Assembly: GCF_001678665.1 (NCBI RefSeq)
Contig: NZ_LZRP01000008.1
Span: 1-64,000, forward strand
DNA: 64,000 bases
Origin: Erythrobacter sp. QSSC1-22B
GTDB lineage: Bacteria; Pseudomonadota; Alphaproteobacteria; Sphingomonadales; Sphingomonadaceae
Reading direction: 5' to 3'
Part shown: piece after piece, positions 18,364 through 26,677 of the stretch
Layout of the letters: every line of letters begins with the position of its first letter
Position numbering within the stretch: position 1 is the stretch's first letter
Made by a program: the position numbers and the translations under genes
The notes under the pieces: generated by a model
What the model was told of the DNA's origin: nothing
What the model saw: the letters and a program-made list of their open reading frames with translations, nothing else
Database searches by the model: none

Positions 18364-19066
18364 ACAAGCCGGCGGGTATCCCCGCCAGCGGCAGGTGCAC
18401 CCAGGTCAGCAGCGCCCAGAGTACGAGCGCCGCGATCCATATCTTCGCACCCGCCGCGCCCAGCCGGCTCCAGCGCGGCCAATAGCCGGTGTGCGCTTCC
18501 CAGGCCTTCCAGTCCTCGCCCATCAGCGTGCGTTTCTTGCGATCCTGCAGATGCGCGCCCAGCAGCGCGAGGGTGAGGATCGCCAGCCCGATGACATTGG
18601 TACGCCAGCTCCACCACAGCACGATGTGCGACACCGCCCACAGAGCGAAGCTCCACATCATCGGATGCCGGGTGACGAGGAAGACCCCGGTCGGCGCGGC
18701 ACGCGCCGCTGCGGCGGCGCCCGGGGTCGGCATCGCCGGATTGCCGGGAGTGAGCGAGCCTGCGAACAGGACCAGCGCGGGCAGGGTGATGAGAGACGAG
18801 AGCAGCCAACCGATCTCGCCGCTGCCGCCAAGGTCGCCGGGAGGGGCAGCCTTGAAGGCCGTGACCATCCAGACGAAGGTCGCGAGGCTGACGAGCGAGT
18901 AGGCCAGCATAAAGCCGTTCTGCCCGAGCTTCATCAGCCACGGGCGCAGCGGGTGCGACATCGCGAAATGCGTGCCGACGAAGGCGAGGCTGGCAGCGAT
19001 CAGCTCGATCAGTGCAGGGTCAAGAGCCCCGCCGCCTGCGCCCGACATCCCAAGCTCGCCGCCCAT
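18347..19066 (-). CDS. NnrU family membrane protein
   Basis: A 239-residue integral membrane protein with about six or seven hydrophobic spans. The family signature is in the middle: TRHPMMWSFALWAVSHI, followed by the AHLQDRKKRTLMGEDWKAWEAHTGYWP loop, as in NnrU/isoprenylcysteine methyltransferase-like proteins. NnrU was first linked to nitric oxide metabolism in denitrifiers, but most homologues have unknown roles. ATG at 19066. It lies downstream of the FKBP gene on the same strand with a 25-bp gap. Confidence 0.85.
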   Translation of the reverse strand: MGGELGMSGAGGGALDPALIELIAASLAFVGTHFAMSHPLRPWLMKLGQNGFMLAYSLVSLATFVWMVTAFKAAPPGDLGGSGEIGWLLSSLITLPALVLFAGSLTPGNPAMPTPGAAAAARAAPTGVFLVTRHPMMWSFALWAVSHIVLWWSWRTNVIGLAILTLALLGAHLQDRKKRTLMGEDWKAWEAHTGYWPRWSRLGAAGAKIWIAALVLWALLTWVHLPLAGIPAGLWRWIG

Positions 19067-19091
19067 CGCCTTCCCCCTTCGTCTGGTTCGT

Positions 19092-19583
19092 CTAGCGTCC
19101 CTCGATCCCGATCAGTTCGACCTTGAAAAGCAGCGTCGCTCCACCTGGAATCGGTCCCTTGCCGACGGGACCATAACCCAGATCTGCGGGAACCGCGATC
19201 TCGATCGTATCGCCCACGCCCATCTCGGGGATCGCAACCTGCCAGCCGGGAATCAGCCGCCCGAGCGGGAAGGTGGCGGGTTCGCCGCGTTCGTAGGAGC
19301 TGTCGAACACCGCTCCGTCGATGAAGCGGCCCTCGTAATAGACGGTGACCTTGTCGGCAACGGTCGGGCGCTCGCCGCTCCGGTCGCCATCGAGCAATCG
19401 CCAGTGCAAACCGCCTTCCATCCATTGCCAGCCGTCCGCGGCATCGAGCCCGCCAAGATAGGCCTGCTGCGCGCTATGCCAGGCCAGGTCGTTGGAGCGA
19501 CCGGGCGCTTCGTCTTGCGCGGTTGCGGCATAGAAGCCGACCGCCGCAAAGGCCGCGCCCAGCGCGATAAGTGTGCTCCGCAT
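19092..19583 (-). CDS. Exported FKBP-type peptidyl-prolyl isomerase
   Basis: A 163-residue protein: signal peptide at residues 1-23 (ends ATAQD), a spacer, and an FKBP domain (about 65-160) with VTVYYEGRFIDGAVFDSSYERGEP, FPLGRLIPGWQVAIPEM and DLGYGPVG. These are the active-site loop motifs of FKBP-type isomerases (usually V-x-Y-x-G and GxxIPGW). It is probably a periplasmic proline isomerase helping envelope protein folding. Start ATG 19583 is fixed by the signal peptide; it lies 13 bp after the degenerate amidohydrolase stop, so the four genes from the peptide transporter onward may form one transcript. Confidence 0.9.
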   Translation of the reverse strand: MRSTLIALGAAFAAVGFYAATAQDEAPGRSNDLAWHSAQQAYLGGLDAADGWQWMEGGLHWRLLDGDRSGERPTVADKVTVYYEGRFIDGAVFDSSYERGEPATFPLGRLIPGWQVAIPEMGVGDTIEIAVPADLGYGPVGKGPIPGGATLLFKVELIGIEGR

Positions 19584-19596
19584 CTCGTTCAGATCC

Positions 19597-20967
19597 TTAC
19601 CAGTCGTAGGCCTTGGGCAGATCGCTTTCGTCGAGATCGCGATAGCGTTCCTTGAGGCGGCTCTGGTGATTGTCGAGCGGCTGCTCGACCCCGTCGATGA
19701 ACACCCGCACCGGCATCGCGCCAAGCTCGAGCGGATCGCCGTCCCAGATCACCACATCGCCAGCGGCATTGGGCGCGAGCACGCCGGCGCGCCCGCCCAT
19801 GCCGCTGATCTCGGCGGGGATCGAGCTGATCGCGGCAAATGCTTGGCCCCAGCTCAGTCCGGAGGCGCCGGGCAGTCGCGACAGCGCGACGAGATTGCCG
19901 GCATATTGGTTGAGATTGCGCGGGTTCTCCATCGCGGCGGCGTTGATCGCCACCTTGACCCCGGCGGCGACCATGCGACCGATGTTCGACTGCGTGCTGC
20001 CGAGCTCTTCGAAGCTCTGCGGCAGATCGTCGAGACCGTCGGCGATCACCGGGACGCCCGAAGCGGCGATCTCGTTCGCGACCAGCCAACCTTCGCTGGC
20101 GCCGACGAGCACGAGGTCGAGACCGGGAAACTCGCTGCGCAGCGCGAGCACGCTGCGAATATCCGAAGCCCGTTCGACCGAGACATAGAGCGGCTGTTCG
20201 CCGCGTACGACGGGGACCAGCGCGGCCGCGTCGAACCGGGTGAGCAGGACATCGTCGCCGCGAGCCGCGTCATCGCCGGTCATTCGCGGATCGATCGGCA
20301 GGTCGTCGCCAGTGCGGACATCGGCGGCGCGCGAGGCGCGACCGGGGATGCTGGCGTCCTCGCCGAACCGGGTTGCCTCGCGCAGCGCATTGCGCAGCAG
20401 CGCATGCGTCGCGGTGCGGCTGCCGCCCGCGAGCCGCGCCCCGCTCTCGCCCAGCGCGACGACCTGGAAGGCGCGCGGACGAACCACCGCCTGCGGATCG
20501 GCGCCGAGATCGATGATCGCCCCCTGGCCGCCGAAGATCGAGCTCGCCGGCATGGTCACGCTGGCGGCGCGCGTCACGCCTGCGGCGCGATGGACGAGGA
20601 TGTGTTGCGAACTGGGGTTGATCGCCGGCGCCGCATCGAGCGCAGCGCTGAAGGGCGAACTGCCCGCCTGCGTATCGTTCGACTCGCTGACCGCGCCGAC
20701 ATCCGACAGGCCGAGCGTGGTGACCGTGGCGAAGAGGCCGGGGGTGACCCAGCGGCCTTCGGCGTCGATCGCGGTTCCGCCCGCAGCCGGCGCTCCGGCT
20801 CCCACCGACACGACCCTGCCGCCGCGCACGACGACATGGCCGTTCTCGATCGGCTCGCTGCCATCGCCGGTGGCGACCGTAGCGTTGGTGATGGTGAAAT
20901 CCTGCGCGGCGGCGGGGACGGCGATGGCACAGGCGGCAACCGCGGCAAGAAGGGTGCGCTTGATCAT
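19597..20967 (-). CDS. Degenerate amidohydrolase-superfamily protein
   Basis: A 456-residue exported protein: signal peptide at residues 1-22 (VPAAAQ), then the small beta-domain of metal-dependent amidohydrolases (TNATVATGDGSEPIENG, AEGRWVTPGLF) and a barrel. Where the family has PGLIDxHxH, the first metal site, this protein reads PGLFATVTTLG, with no histidines. The other metal residues are also hard to find, although the C-terminal beta-domain (AAGDVVIWDGDPLE) is intact. It therefore looks catalytically dead or strongly altered. Its start overlaps the stop of the intact paralogue by 4 bp (ATGA), which suggests a fixed-ratio partnership. Confidence 0.85.
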   Translation of the reverse strand: MIKRTLLAAVAACAIAVPAAAQDFTITNATVATGDGSEPIENGHVVVRGGRVVSVGAGAPAAGGTAIDAEGRWVTPGLFATVTTLGLSDVGAVSESNDTQAGSSPFSAALDAAPAINPSSQHILVHRAAGVTRAASVTMPASSIFGGQGAIIDLGADPQAVVRPRAFQVVALGESGARLAGGSRTATHALLRNALREATRFGEDASIPGRASRAADVRTGDDLPIDPRMTGDDAARGDDVLLTRFDAAALVPVVRGEQPLYVSVERASDIRSVLALRSEFPGLDLVLVGASEGWLVANEIAASGVPVIADGLDDLPQSFEELGSTQSNIGRMVAAGVKVAINAAAMENPRNLNQYAGNLVALSRLPGASGLSWGQAFAAISSIPAEISGMGGRAGVLAPNAAGDVVIWDGDPLELGAMPVRVFIDGVEQPLDNHQSRLKERYRDLDESDLPKAYDW

Positions 20968-22334
20968 TTGACGTCTCCTTCACCGGGCTGGCCAAGCTCG
21001 AAATCGCTCACCGGTCGGCGTTTGCGATCGAGCGCGTCGAACATCAGCGCACCGTCGATCCAGACCTTCTCGGGCCTTGAATAGACCGACAGCGGATCGC
21101 CGTTCCACAGCACCACATCCGCCATCTTGCCGGTTTCGAGGCTGCCGGTCTGGTCGGCGATGCCCATCGCCTTGGCGGCGTTGAGGGTGATCCAGCCGAT
21201 CACGTCGCCATCGGAAATTTCCATCCCCATTCGCCGTCCGGCGGCCTGCGCCTTGCCGGCCTCCTGGTTCAATCGCTGGATCCCATTGGCATCGTCGGAG
21301 TGGATGACCACGCAGGCGCCGGCCTGGTTGAGCAGCGCGGCGTTCTCGAGGATGCCATCATAGGCTTCCATCTTGAAGCCGTACCAATCGGCCCAGATCG
21401 CGCTGCAGACGTCGTTCTCGCGCAGCAGGTCGCCGATCTTGTAGGCCTCGACCGCGTGGTGGAAGGCCGTGACCTTGTAGCCCATCTCCTCGGCCATATC
21501 CATTACCAGCGCCATCTCGTCGGCGCGGTAGCAGTGGTTGTGGACCAGGATGTCGCCGTCGAGCACGCCCTTGAGGGTTTCTTTGCCGAGATCGCGTTTT
21601 TCGCCGTCATAAGCCTTGGCATCGAGCCACATCTGCCGGTTTACCGCGAAATTGCCCATGCGGGTGGACGGGATCCTCCCCCTGCTGCCGTAGACCCGCT
21701 TGGGGTTCTCGCCGCAGGCCATCTTCATGCCATAGGGCGCGCCGGGGAACTTCATCCCCTGCACGGTCCGCGCCGCGACGTTCTTGAGCGTCACCGTGCG
21801 TCCACCGGTCAGGTTGGCCGAGCCGGGCAGGATCTGCAGGCTGGTCACGCCGCCATTGGCAAGCGCGCGCGAAAAGCCGGGATCCTGCGGCCAGACCGAA
21901 TGTTCGGCCCAGACTTCAGGGGTGGTCGGGCTGGTCGCCTCGTTGCCGTCGGAATGCGCGTCGACGCTGGGGGTGGGATAATTGCCGAGGTGCGAGTGGA
22001 TGTCGATGACCCCGGGGGTCACGAACTTGCCGTTGGCATCGATCCGGTCGTAGCCCTCGGTCGAGAGCGATGAATCGCCCACCGCGACCACCTTGCCCTC
22101 GCGGAACAGCACCGTGCCATTGTCGATCCGGCCGCCCGTGCCGTCGAACACGGTCGCGCCGACCAGCGCCGTCGGGCGCCCGGGATAGGGACGGTAGGTC
22201 GAGGCGTAGGGTGTACCGATCTCGGCCGCCGCGCTGGACGATGTCCTGCTGCGGTCGGCACCATCGGTGGTGGCGCAGGCGGCGAGCGCGCTGCTCGCCA
22301 GAATGCACGCCGCGAATTTGGCTGGAAGTCTCAT
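20964..22334 (-). CDS. Amidohydrolase lipoprotein (imidazolonepropionase-like)
   Basis: A 456-residue metal-dependent hydrolase of the amidohydrolase superfamily. It has a lipoprotein signal with lipobox LAAC (residues about 15-19), then TPGVIDIHSHLG with the HxH metal pair, LVHNHCYRADE, FHHAVEAYK and VVIHSDDAN, the later His and Asp ligands, so the active site looks complete. Such exported enzymes include dipeptidases and imidazolonepropionase-like proteins; substrate unknown, but the peptide transporter upstream suggests peptide-derived compounds. ATG 22334 with GAGGGG five bases upstream is better than the longer frame from 22535. The stop overlaps the start of the degenerate paralogue. 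Confidence 0.88.
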   Translation of the reverse strand: MRLPAKFAACILASSALAACATTDGADRSRTSSSAAAEIGTPYASTYRPYPGRPTALVGATVFDGTGGRIDNGTVLFREGKVVAVGDSSLSTEGYDRIDANGKFVTPGVIDIHSHLGNYPTPSVDAHSDGNEATSPTTPEVWAEHSVWPQDPGFSRALANGGVTSLQILPGSANLTGGRTVTLKNVAARTVQGMKFPGAPYGMKMACGENPKRVYGSRGRIPSTRMGNFAVNRQMWLDAKAYDGEKRDLGKETLKGVLDGDILVHNHCYRADEMALVMDMAEEMGYKVTAFHHAVEAYKIGDLLRENDVCSAIWADWYGFKMEAYDGILENAALLNQAGACVVIHSDDANGIQRLNQEAGKAQAAGRRMGMEISDGDVIGWITLNAAKAMGIADQTGSLETGKMADVVLWNGDPLSVYSRPEKVWIDGALMFDALDRKRRPVSDFELGQPGEGDVK

Positions 22335-22422
22335 ATTGCCCCTCGTTTCGTCATCGTGCTGTCGTAGCGGAATTTGAAGAGGCCGGAGCATTTGCGCCCC
22401 GGCCTCATGTTTGGCTGCGGTG

Positions 22423-24111
22423 TCAGCGGTCCTGACCGGGCGCGCGCGGGATCTGCGGCGAGGTGGTCGGGTGGATACCGCCTTCCTGCGGCTCGATACC
22501 GGCCTGCGACCGGCCCTCGAGGTCATCGCCGACATTGTCGTCGACCAGAGTATCGAGATGCATCAGCTTCTTGATCAGCGGGCTGACCACCATGACCAGG
22601 ACACCGATCCCGACCGCGTACCAGCCAACCGTGCTGTAGACATCGAGCACGACCTGCTTGCCCGCTTCCTCACCGACGCCTTCGCCCCCAGTCGCCGAAG
22701 CGATCAGGCCGGCGGCGAAATTGCCGGTCGCCGACGCGAAGAACCAGGTGCCCATGATGAGGCTGGCCATATGCGTCGGGCTGAGCCGGTTCATCGCCGA
22801 CAGACCGACCGGCGAGAGACACAGTTCGCCGGTGGTGTGGAGCAGATAGACCAGGAAGATGAAGATGACCGGAGTTGGCACGTTCAGGCCCGCGGTCTGC
22901 GAGCCCCACACCAACACGAGGAAGCCCAGTCCGACCTGAATAACCGCAAGCCCGAACTTCATGGGCGTCGAGGGCTCCTTCCCTTTCTGCGCCAGTTTCT
23001 GCCAGCCGAAAGCGAAGATCGGCGCCAGCAGGACAATGTAGATCGCGTTGATTGACTGGAACATCGACGCGTTCACGCCCTGTGTGTCGACGTGCCGGTC
23101 GGTGAACAGGTTGAGCGACGAGCCGGCCTGTTCGAACAGGGCCCAGAAAACGATCGAGGTCAGGATCAGGAACATTGCCGCGAAGATGCGATCGCGTTCC
23201 TCTGGCGCCAGCTTGGTTACGGCGACGAACAACACATAGAGGACGAGGGCGCCGCCGAATCCGCCAACCACGTAGCCGACCAGAGCCTGATACTGGATTG
23301 CGGCCCAGCACAGCAGGACCATCGCCAGACCGGCACCGTAGATGCCCCATTCCTTGAAGCCCTTGATCTTCTCGGGATCCTTGGGCTCTCCGTTGCCGAG
23401 CAGCAGCGGCTTGCCGAGCACGAAGAACACCAGACCGATCAGCATGCCGAAACCGGCAAGGCCGAAGCCGTATTGCCAGCCATAGGTCTGACCGAGATAG
23501 CCGCAGATGATCGAGGCGGTCGCCGCGCCGACATTAATCCCCATGTAGAAGATCGTGTAGGCCGGATCGCGGCGGACATCGGTGCGGGTATAAAGCTGTC
23601 CGACGATGACCGAGATATTCGCCTTGAGGAAGCCCGAGCCCACGATGATCAGTGCCAGCGCGAGCCAGAACACGTTGATCATCGGATCGCCCTGACCGCC
23701 GCTGCCCTCGAACGCCATGAAGAAATGACCCAAGGTCAGCAGGACGGCCCCGAAGAGCACCGCCTTGCGCTGCCCGATATACCGATCTGCCAGATACCCG
23801 CCGAGGACCGGAGTGATGTAAACCAGCGCCGTGTAGGCACCGTAGATGATCGAGGCCTCGCTGTCCGAGAACAGCCAATGCTGAACGAGATAGAAGATCA
23901 GCAGGGCGCGCATGCCGTAGTAGGAGAAACGCTCCCACATTTCGGCCATGAACAGCAGGAACAGCCCCTTGGGGTGGCCGATCACCTCTTCCTGCGGGCG
24001 GGTAACAAGCACCATGCCCCCGATGAGGAATGCTGCGAGCGCGATCACCGCGACCCGGAACGCCCACATCTCGAACCCCGAGCCAAATGTGAAGAAGAGT
24101 CCCTCGACCAT
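22423..24111 (-). CDS. Peptide MFS transporter, POT/PTR2 family
   Basis: A 562-residue membrane protein with about 14 hydrophobic spans. The POT family hallmark is present near residue 55: AEMWERFSYYGMRALL, which contains the proton-coupling ExxER(F/Y) motif. Also visible are GGYLADRYIGQRKAV (the MFS loop) and FYMGINVGAA plus ELCLSPVGLSAM, the PTR2 signature segments. It imports di- and tripeptides with protons. ATG at 24111 starts the conserved part; the frame extends to 24189 without support. Divergent from a GntR regulator and 88 bp upstream of the amidohydrolase pair, it heads a likely peptide-use cluster. Confidence 0.93.
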   Translation of the reverse strand: MVEGLFFTFGSGFEMWAFRVAVIALAAFLIGGMVLVTRPQEEVIGHPKGLFLLFMAEMWERFSYYGMRALLIFYLVQHWLFSDSEASIIYGAYTALVYITPVLGGYLADRYIGQRKAVLFGAVLLTLGHFFMAFEGSGGQGDPMINVFWLALALIIVGSGFLKANISVIVGQLYTRTDVRRDPAYTIFYMGINVGAATASIICGYLGQTYGWQYGFGLAGFGMLIGLVFFVLGKPLLLGNGEPKDPEKIKGFKEWGIYGAGLAMVLLCWAAIQYQALVGYVVGGFGGALVLYVLFVAVTKLAPEERDRIFAAMFLILTSIVFWALFEQAGSSLNLFTDRHVDTQGVNASMFQSINAIYIVLLAPIFAFGWQKLAQKGKEPSTPMKFGLAVIQVGLGFLVLVWGSQTAGLNVPTPVIFIFLVYLLHTTGELCLSPVGLSAMNRLSPTHMASLIMGTWFFASATGNFAAGLIASATGGEGVGEEAGKQVVLDVYSTVGWYAVGIGVLVMVVSPLIKKLMHLDTLVDDNVGDDLEGRSQAGIEPQEGGIHPTTSPQIPRAPGQDR

Positions 24112-24310
24112 GAAAATCCAACCCTTTGTGTTCCAGCCTGATCTTGCGCGCCAGGCCTCCGAAGCGCGGCAACCTAGCGAGTCGAGCACTCATGTGAAGC
24201 ATTAGTTTCAGTCGCGACCACCTCGCGATGCAAAAGATCCAGCGCGGCCCTCACCTTGCGCGCCGCGCTGTATTATGGCACTGCAGCAGCATTCTCCCTT
24301 AGGAAATGCA

Positions 24311-24652
24311 ATGAGCAATCAGTCCAAACCCGTCTATCTCAAGCTGCGCGATCTGATCGCTGCGGCGATAATCGACGGGCGCTACCCCGAGGGCAAGATG
24401 CTCCCATCGGTGCGGGCGCTGGCGGCCGAGCAGGGTGCGAACCCGCTGACTGTGGCCAAGGCGTATCAGCAGTTCCAGTCCGACGGGCTGGTCGCGGTGC
24501 AGCGCGGGGTCGGCATGTATGTGGTCGATGGTGCTGCCGAGCGGCTATGCCGCAGCGAACGGCGATTGTTCGTCGAGGAAGAATGGCCGCTCATCCGCGA
24601 GCGGATCGAGCGGCTCGGGCTGGATGCCGAGGATCTGCTGGCCCCCGCCTGA
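24311..24652 (+). CDS. GntR-family regulator, YtrA-like
   Basis: A 113-residue repressor-type protein. The GntR winged helix occupies residues about 7-75 (PVYLKLRDLIAAAIIDGRYPEG, LPSVRALAAEQGANPLTVAKAYQ, LVAVQRGVGMYV). The short helical tail of about 35 residues, lacking a ligand-binding domain of the FadR or UTRA kind, is typical of the YtrA subfamily. ATG 24311 follows AGGAA by seven bases. It is divergent from the peptide transporter with a 199-bp gap, so it may control that gene and itself; YtrA-type regulators more often control ABC transporters. Confidence 0.88.
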   Translation: MSNQSKPVYLKLRDLIAAAIIDGRYPEGKMLPSVRALAAEQGANPLTVAKAYQQFQSDGLVAVQRGVGMYVVDGAAERLCRSERRLFVEEEWPLIRERIERLGLDAEDLLAPA

Positions 24653-24823
24653 AGCGGAAACAGGCTTCGCATCGTTGCGAAATACATTCCTTTGTTAACT
24701 TGCCGAGACAGGCCCTTTCTGGCAGGTCGAATCCGAGGTCGGGACGGCAAAAGCGCCGGACGACTGTTGGGTCGCGCCACTGGAATTCAGCTGATTTGCC
24801 GAACGGGCGGTCGGGAGAGCAAC

Positions 24824-25105
24824 ATGATACGATCCGAACTGCTGGCAGCGCTGGCGAAGGACAATCCCGACCTGCGTGCCGAAGAGGTCGAACAGGTGGC
24901 CGATATCTTCTTCGACGAGATCAGCCAGCGGCTGGCGGAGGGGGGCCGGGTCGAGCTGCGCGGCTTCGGTGCATTTTCTACCCGTGAACGCGATGCCCGC
25001 AAGGGCCGCAATCCGCGCACCGGCGAGCAGGTCGAAGTGGCCGCCAAGCGGGTACCCTATTTCCGCCCGGGCAAGGAAATGCGTCGGGTCCTCAACGAGG
25101 AATGA
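24824..25105 (+). CDS. ihfB: Integration host factor beta subunit
   Basis: A 93-residue DNA-bending protein of the HU/IHF family. The order MIRSELLAALAKDNPDL, EEVEQVADIFFDEI, GGRVELRGFGAFSTRERDARKGRNPRTGE, and VPYFRPGKEMRRVLN fits IHF beta, including the beta-ribbon arm with RNPRTGE and the intercalating proline. ATG 24824 is preceded by GGGAGAG; the longer frame has no similarity. With IHF alpha it bends DNA for recombination and transcription. A clean hairpin follows the stop codon. Confidence 0.94.
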   Translation: MIRSELLAALAKDNPDLRAEEVEQVADIFFDEISQRLAEGGRVELRGFGAFSTRERDARKGRNPRTGEQVEVAAKRVPYFRPGKEMRRVLNEE

Positions 25106-25112
25106 GGCGATG

Positions 25113-25134
25113 GTGAGGTCTCGATCGACCTCAC
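25113..25134 (+). terminator. Terminator-like hairpin after ihfB
   Basis: Perfect 8-bp inverted repeat GTGAGGTC (25113-25120) and GACCTCAC (25127-25134) with a six-base loop, seven bases after the ihfB stop. The following sequence is CT-rich, not a true T run, so efficiency is uncertain. Confidence 0.6.
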
Positions 25135-25181
25135 TCCCTCTCTTGTCGCTTCGCTCCGGGCTGGCTAACCCGCTCCCGAGC

Positions 25182-25266
25182 GCGGGTGTGGCGGAATGGT
25201 AGACGCCGGGGACTTAAAATCCCCTGACCTTTGGTCGTGCGGGTTCGAGTCCCGCCACCCGCACCA
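25182..25266 (+). tRNA. tRNA-Leu(UAA)
   Basis: An 85-base class II tRNA. The acceptor GCGGGTG pairs with CACCCGC before ACCA, with CCA encoded. The anticodon stem GGGGA/TCCCC encloses the loop CTTAAAA, giving anticodon UAA for Leu. A long variable arm (TGACCTTTGGTCG region) and the T-loop TTCGAGT flanked by GCGGG/CCCGC complete the fold. It stands between ihfB and the PilZ gene and is intact. Confidence 0.96.
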
Positions 25267-25404
25267 AGCCCCGGATCTATTTGAAATCCGGTATCCTCTG
25301 CGGCCAGTTAGGGTGGTTTTAACCCTTTTTCACGTATTTCACCGGATGAAGTGGAGTCGGGCCCATCGGGATGGGCTCTTCTTCGCTTGGAAGGTGGGAT
25401 CGCA

Positions 25405-26040
25405 ATGGATTTACTGTCGATCGACAGCACAACTGGGCAAGAGGCATCCACCGACGCAGATCAGCGCGCCGCGAAGCGCTACACCTCGCTCATTCGCGCC
25501 GCAAAACTGGTCTCCGCACATGGCGAATTCGTCTGCGTGATCCGCGACGTGTCGAGCCTTGGCATCTCGCTGCGCATGTTTCACGACTTGCCGACGGACG
25601 AGATTATGGGCCTCGAATTGCAGAACGGCGACAGTTTCGAACTGCGCAAGGTTCGCGTCAACGGGAGGGAGGCAAGCTTTACCTTCGAGGATGAAGTGGA
25701 GGTCGACCGCTTGATCCGTGAGACCTGGAACTACCCCAAACGGCAGCTGCGCCTCAATCTCACCATTCCGTTAAGTGTCACGAGCCTGACAGGCAGGGGC
25801 GAGGCGATCACGTCCAACCTCTCTCAGCAAGGCGCCTCGATCGAATGCGATGCGCGGTTTGCGCTCGACCAGACCGTCCGCCTCGAAGGCAAGCAAATGC
25901 CCGAGCTTCGCGCCAAGATTCGCTGGCGGAAGGAAAATTGCTACGGTGTGGTGTTCGACAACACCTTCACGCTGCGCGAATTCGGCGTGCTGGCCGCGAA
26001 AGTGCAATGCCCGGCGCTGGTGCGCGACGAAGGCGCCTGA
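25405..26040 (+). CDS. Protein with two PilZ domains
   Basis: A 211-residue soluble protein with two PilZ-like units, the cyclic-di-GMP receptor fold. The first (about residues 20-110) has RAAKRYTSLI and the DVSSLGISLRM motif (compare D/NxSxxG); the second (about 115-205) has KRQLRLNLTIPL and SNLSQQGASIECD. The first arginine pair is incomplete (RxxxR wanted), so nucleotide binding may be by one unit only. ATG 25405 follows AAGGTGGG. It is a single gene after tRNA-Leu. A role in motility or surface-polysaccharide control is inferred from the family. Confidence 0.85.
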   Translation: MDLLSIDSTTGQEASTDADQRAAKRYTSLIRAAKLVSAHGEFVCVIRDVSSLGISLRMFHDLPTDEIMGLELQNGDSFELRKVRVNGREASFTFEDEVEVDRLIRETWNYPKRQLRLNLTIPLSVTSLTGRGEAITSNLSQQGASIECDARFALDQTVRLEGKQMPELRAKIRWRKENCYGVVFDNTFTLREFGVLAAKVQCPALVRDEGA

Positions 26041-26097
26041 CCTAGCCCAAAGGGCGTAGCGATCGCGCCAGCGACAGGCGTGCTTGGGCTAAACCGA

Positions 26098-26622
26098 TCA
26101 GGCGGGGACGAAATCCATCGCCACGCCGTTTATGCAGTGCCGCTTGCCGGTCGGCTTGGGACCATCGTCAAAGATGTGTCCCAGATGGCCACCGCAATCG
26201 GCGCAATGGACCTCGGTGCGCGCATAGCCCAGCTTGCGGTCGCGGCTGGTCCCGACCGCTCCGGGAAGCGCCGCCCAGAAACTGGGCCAGCCGGTGCGGC
26301 TGTCGAATTTGGTGCGCGAGGCGTAAAGCTTGTTTCCGCAACCGGCGCAGGCGAACAGGCCCTTGCGGTTTTCCTTGTCGAGCGGGCTCGAATAGGGCCG
26401 TTCGGTGCCCTCTTGACGCAGCACGTGGAATTCGGCCCGGGTCAGTTTCTCGCGCCATTGCGCTTCGCTCAGTGCGACGGGGAAGCTTCGCGCTTCGGCA
26501 ACGCCTGCGCCGCATGCTGCAAGCGCGGAGAAGGCGATGCCGGCGCCGAAGGTGCCCAGCGCACGGCGGCGATCCAGACTGACTTTGGGCGAGGGGTGAT
26601 CATGGTCCATGCAACGATCCAT
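26098..26622 (-). CDS. msrB: Exported peptide-methionine (R)-S-oxide reductase
   Basis: A 174-residue MsrB, which reduces methionine-R-sulfoxide. The N-terminus carries an RRR followed by a hydrophobic stretch (ALGTFGAGIAFSALAAC) that could be a Tat and/or lipoprotein signal. The enzyme part shows the two zinc CxxC motifs CAGCG and CADCGG, the RTGWPSFW segment, HCINGVAMDF with the catalytic Cys, and the conserved HLGHIFDDG. Start ATG 26622; ATG 26610 is an alternative. It is downstream of the P450 on the same strand with a 55-bp gap. It complements the exported MsrA at 14.3 kb. Confidence 0.93.
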   Translation of the reverse strand: MDRCMDHDHPSPKVSLDRRRALGTFGAGIAFSALAACGAGVAEARSFPVALSEAQWREKLTRAEFHVLRQEGTERPYSSPLDKENRKGLFACAGCGNKLYASRTKFDSRTGWPSFWAALPGAVGTSRDRKLGYARTEVHCADCGGHLGHIFDDGPKPTGKRHCINGVAMDFVPA

Positions 26623-26677
26623 GACAGATCACCGGTGAATAGCAGCGGAACGGCGGTCGGCTATCGTGCCGGCCACT

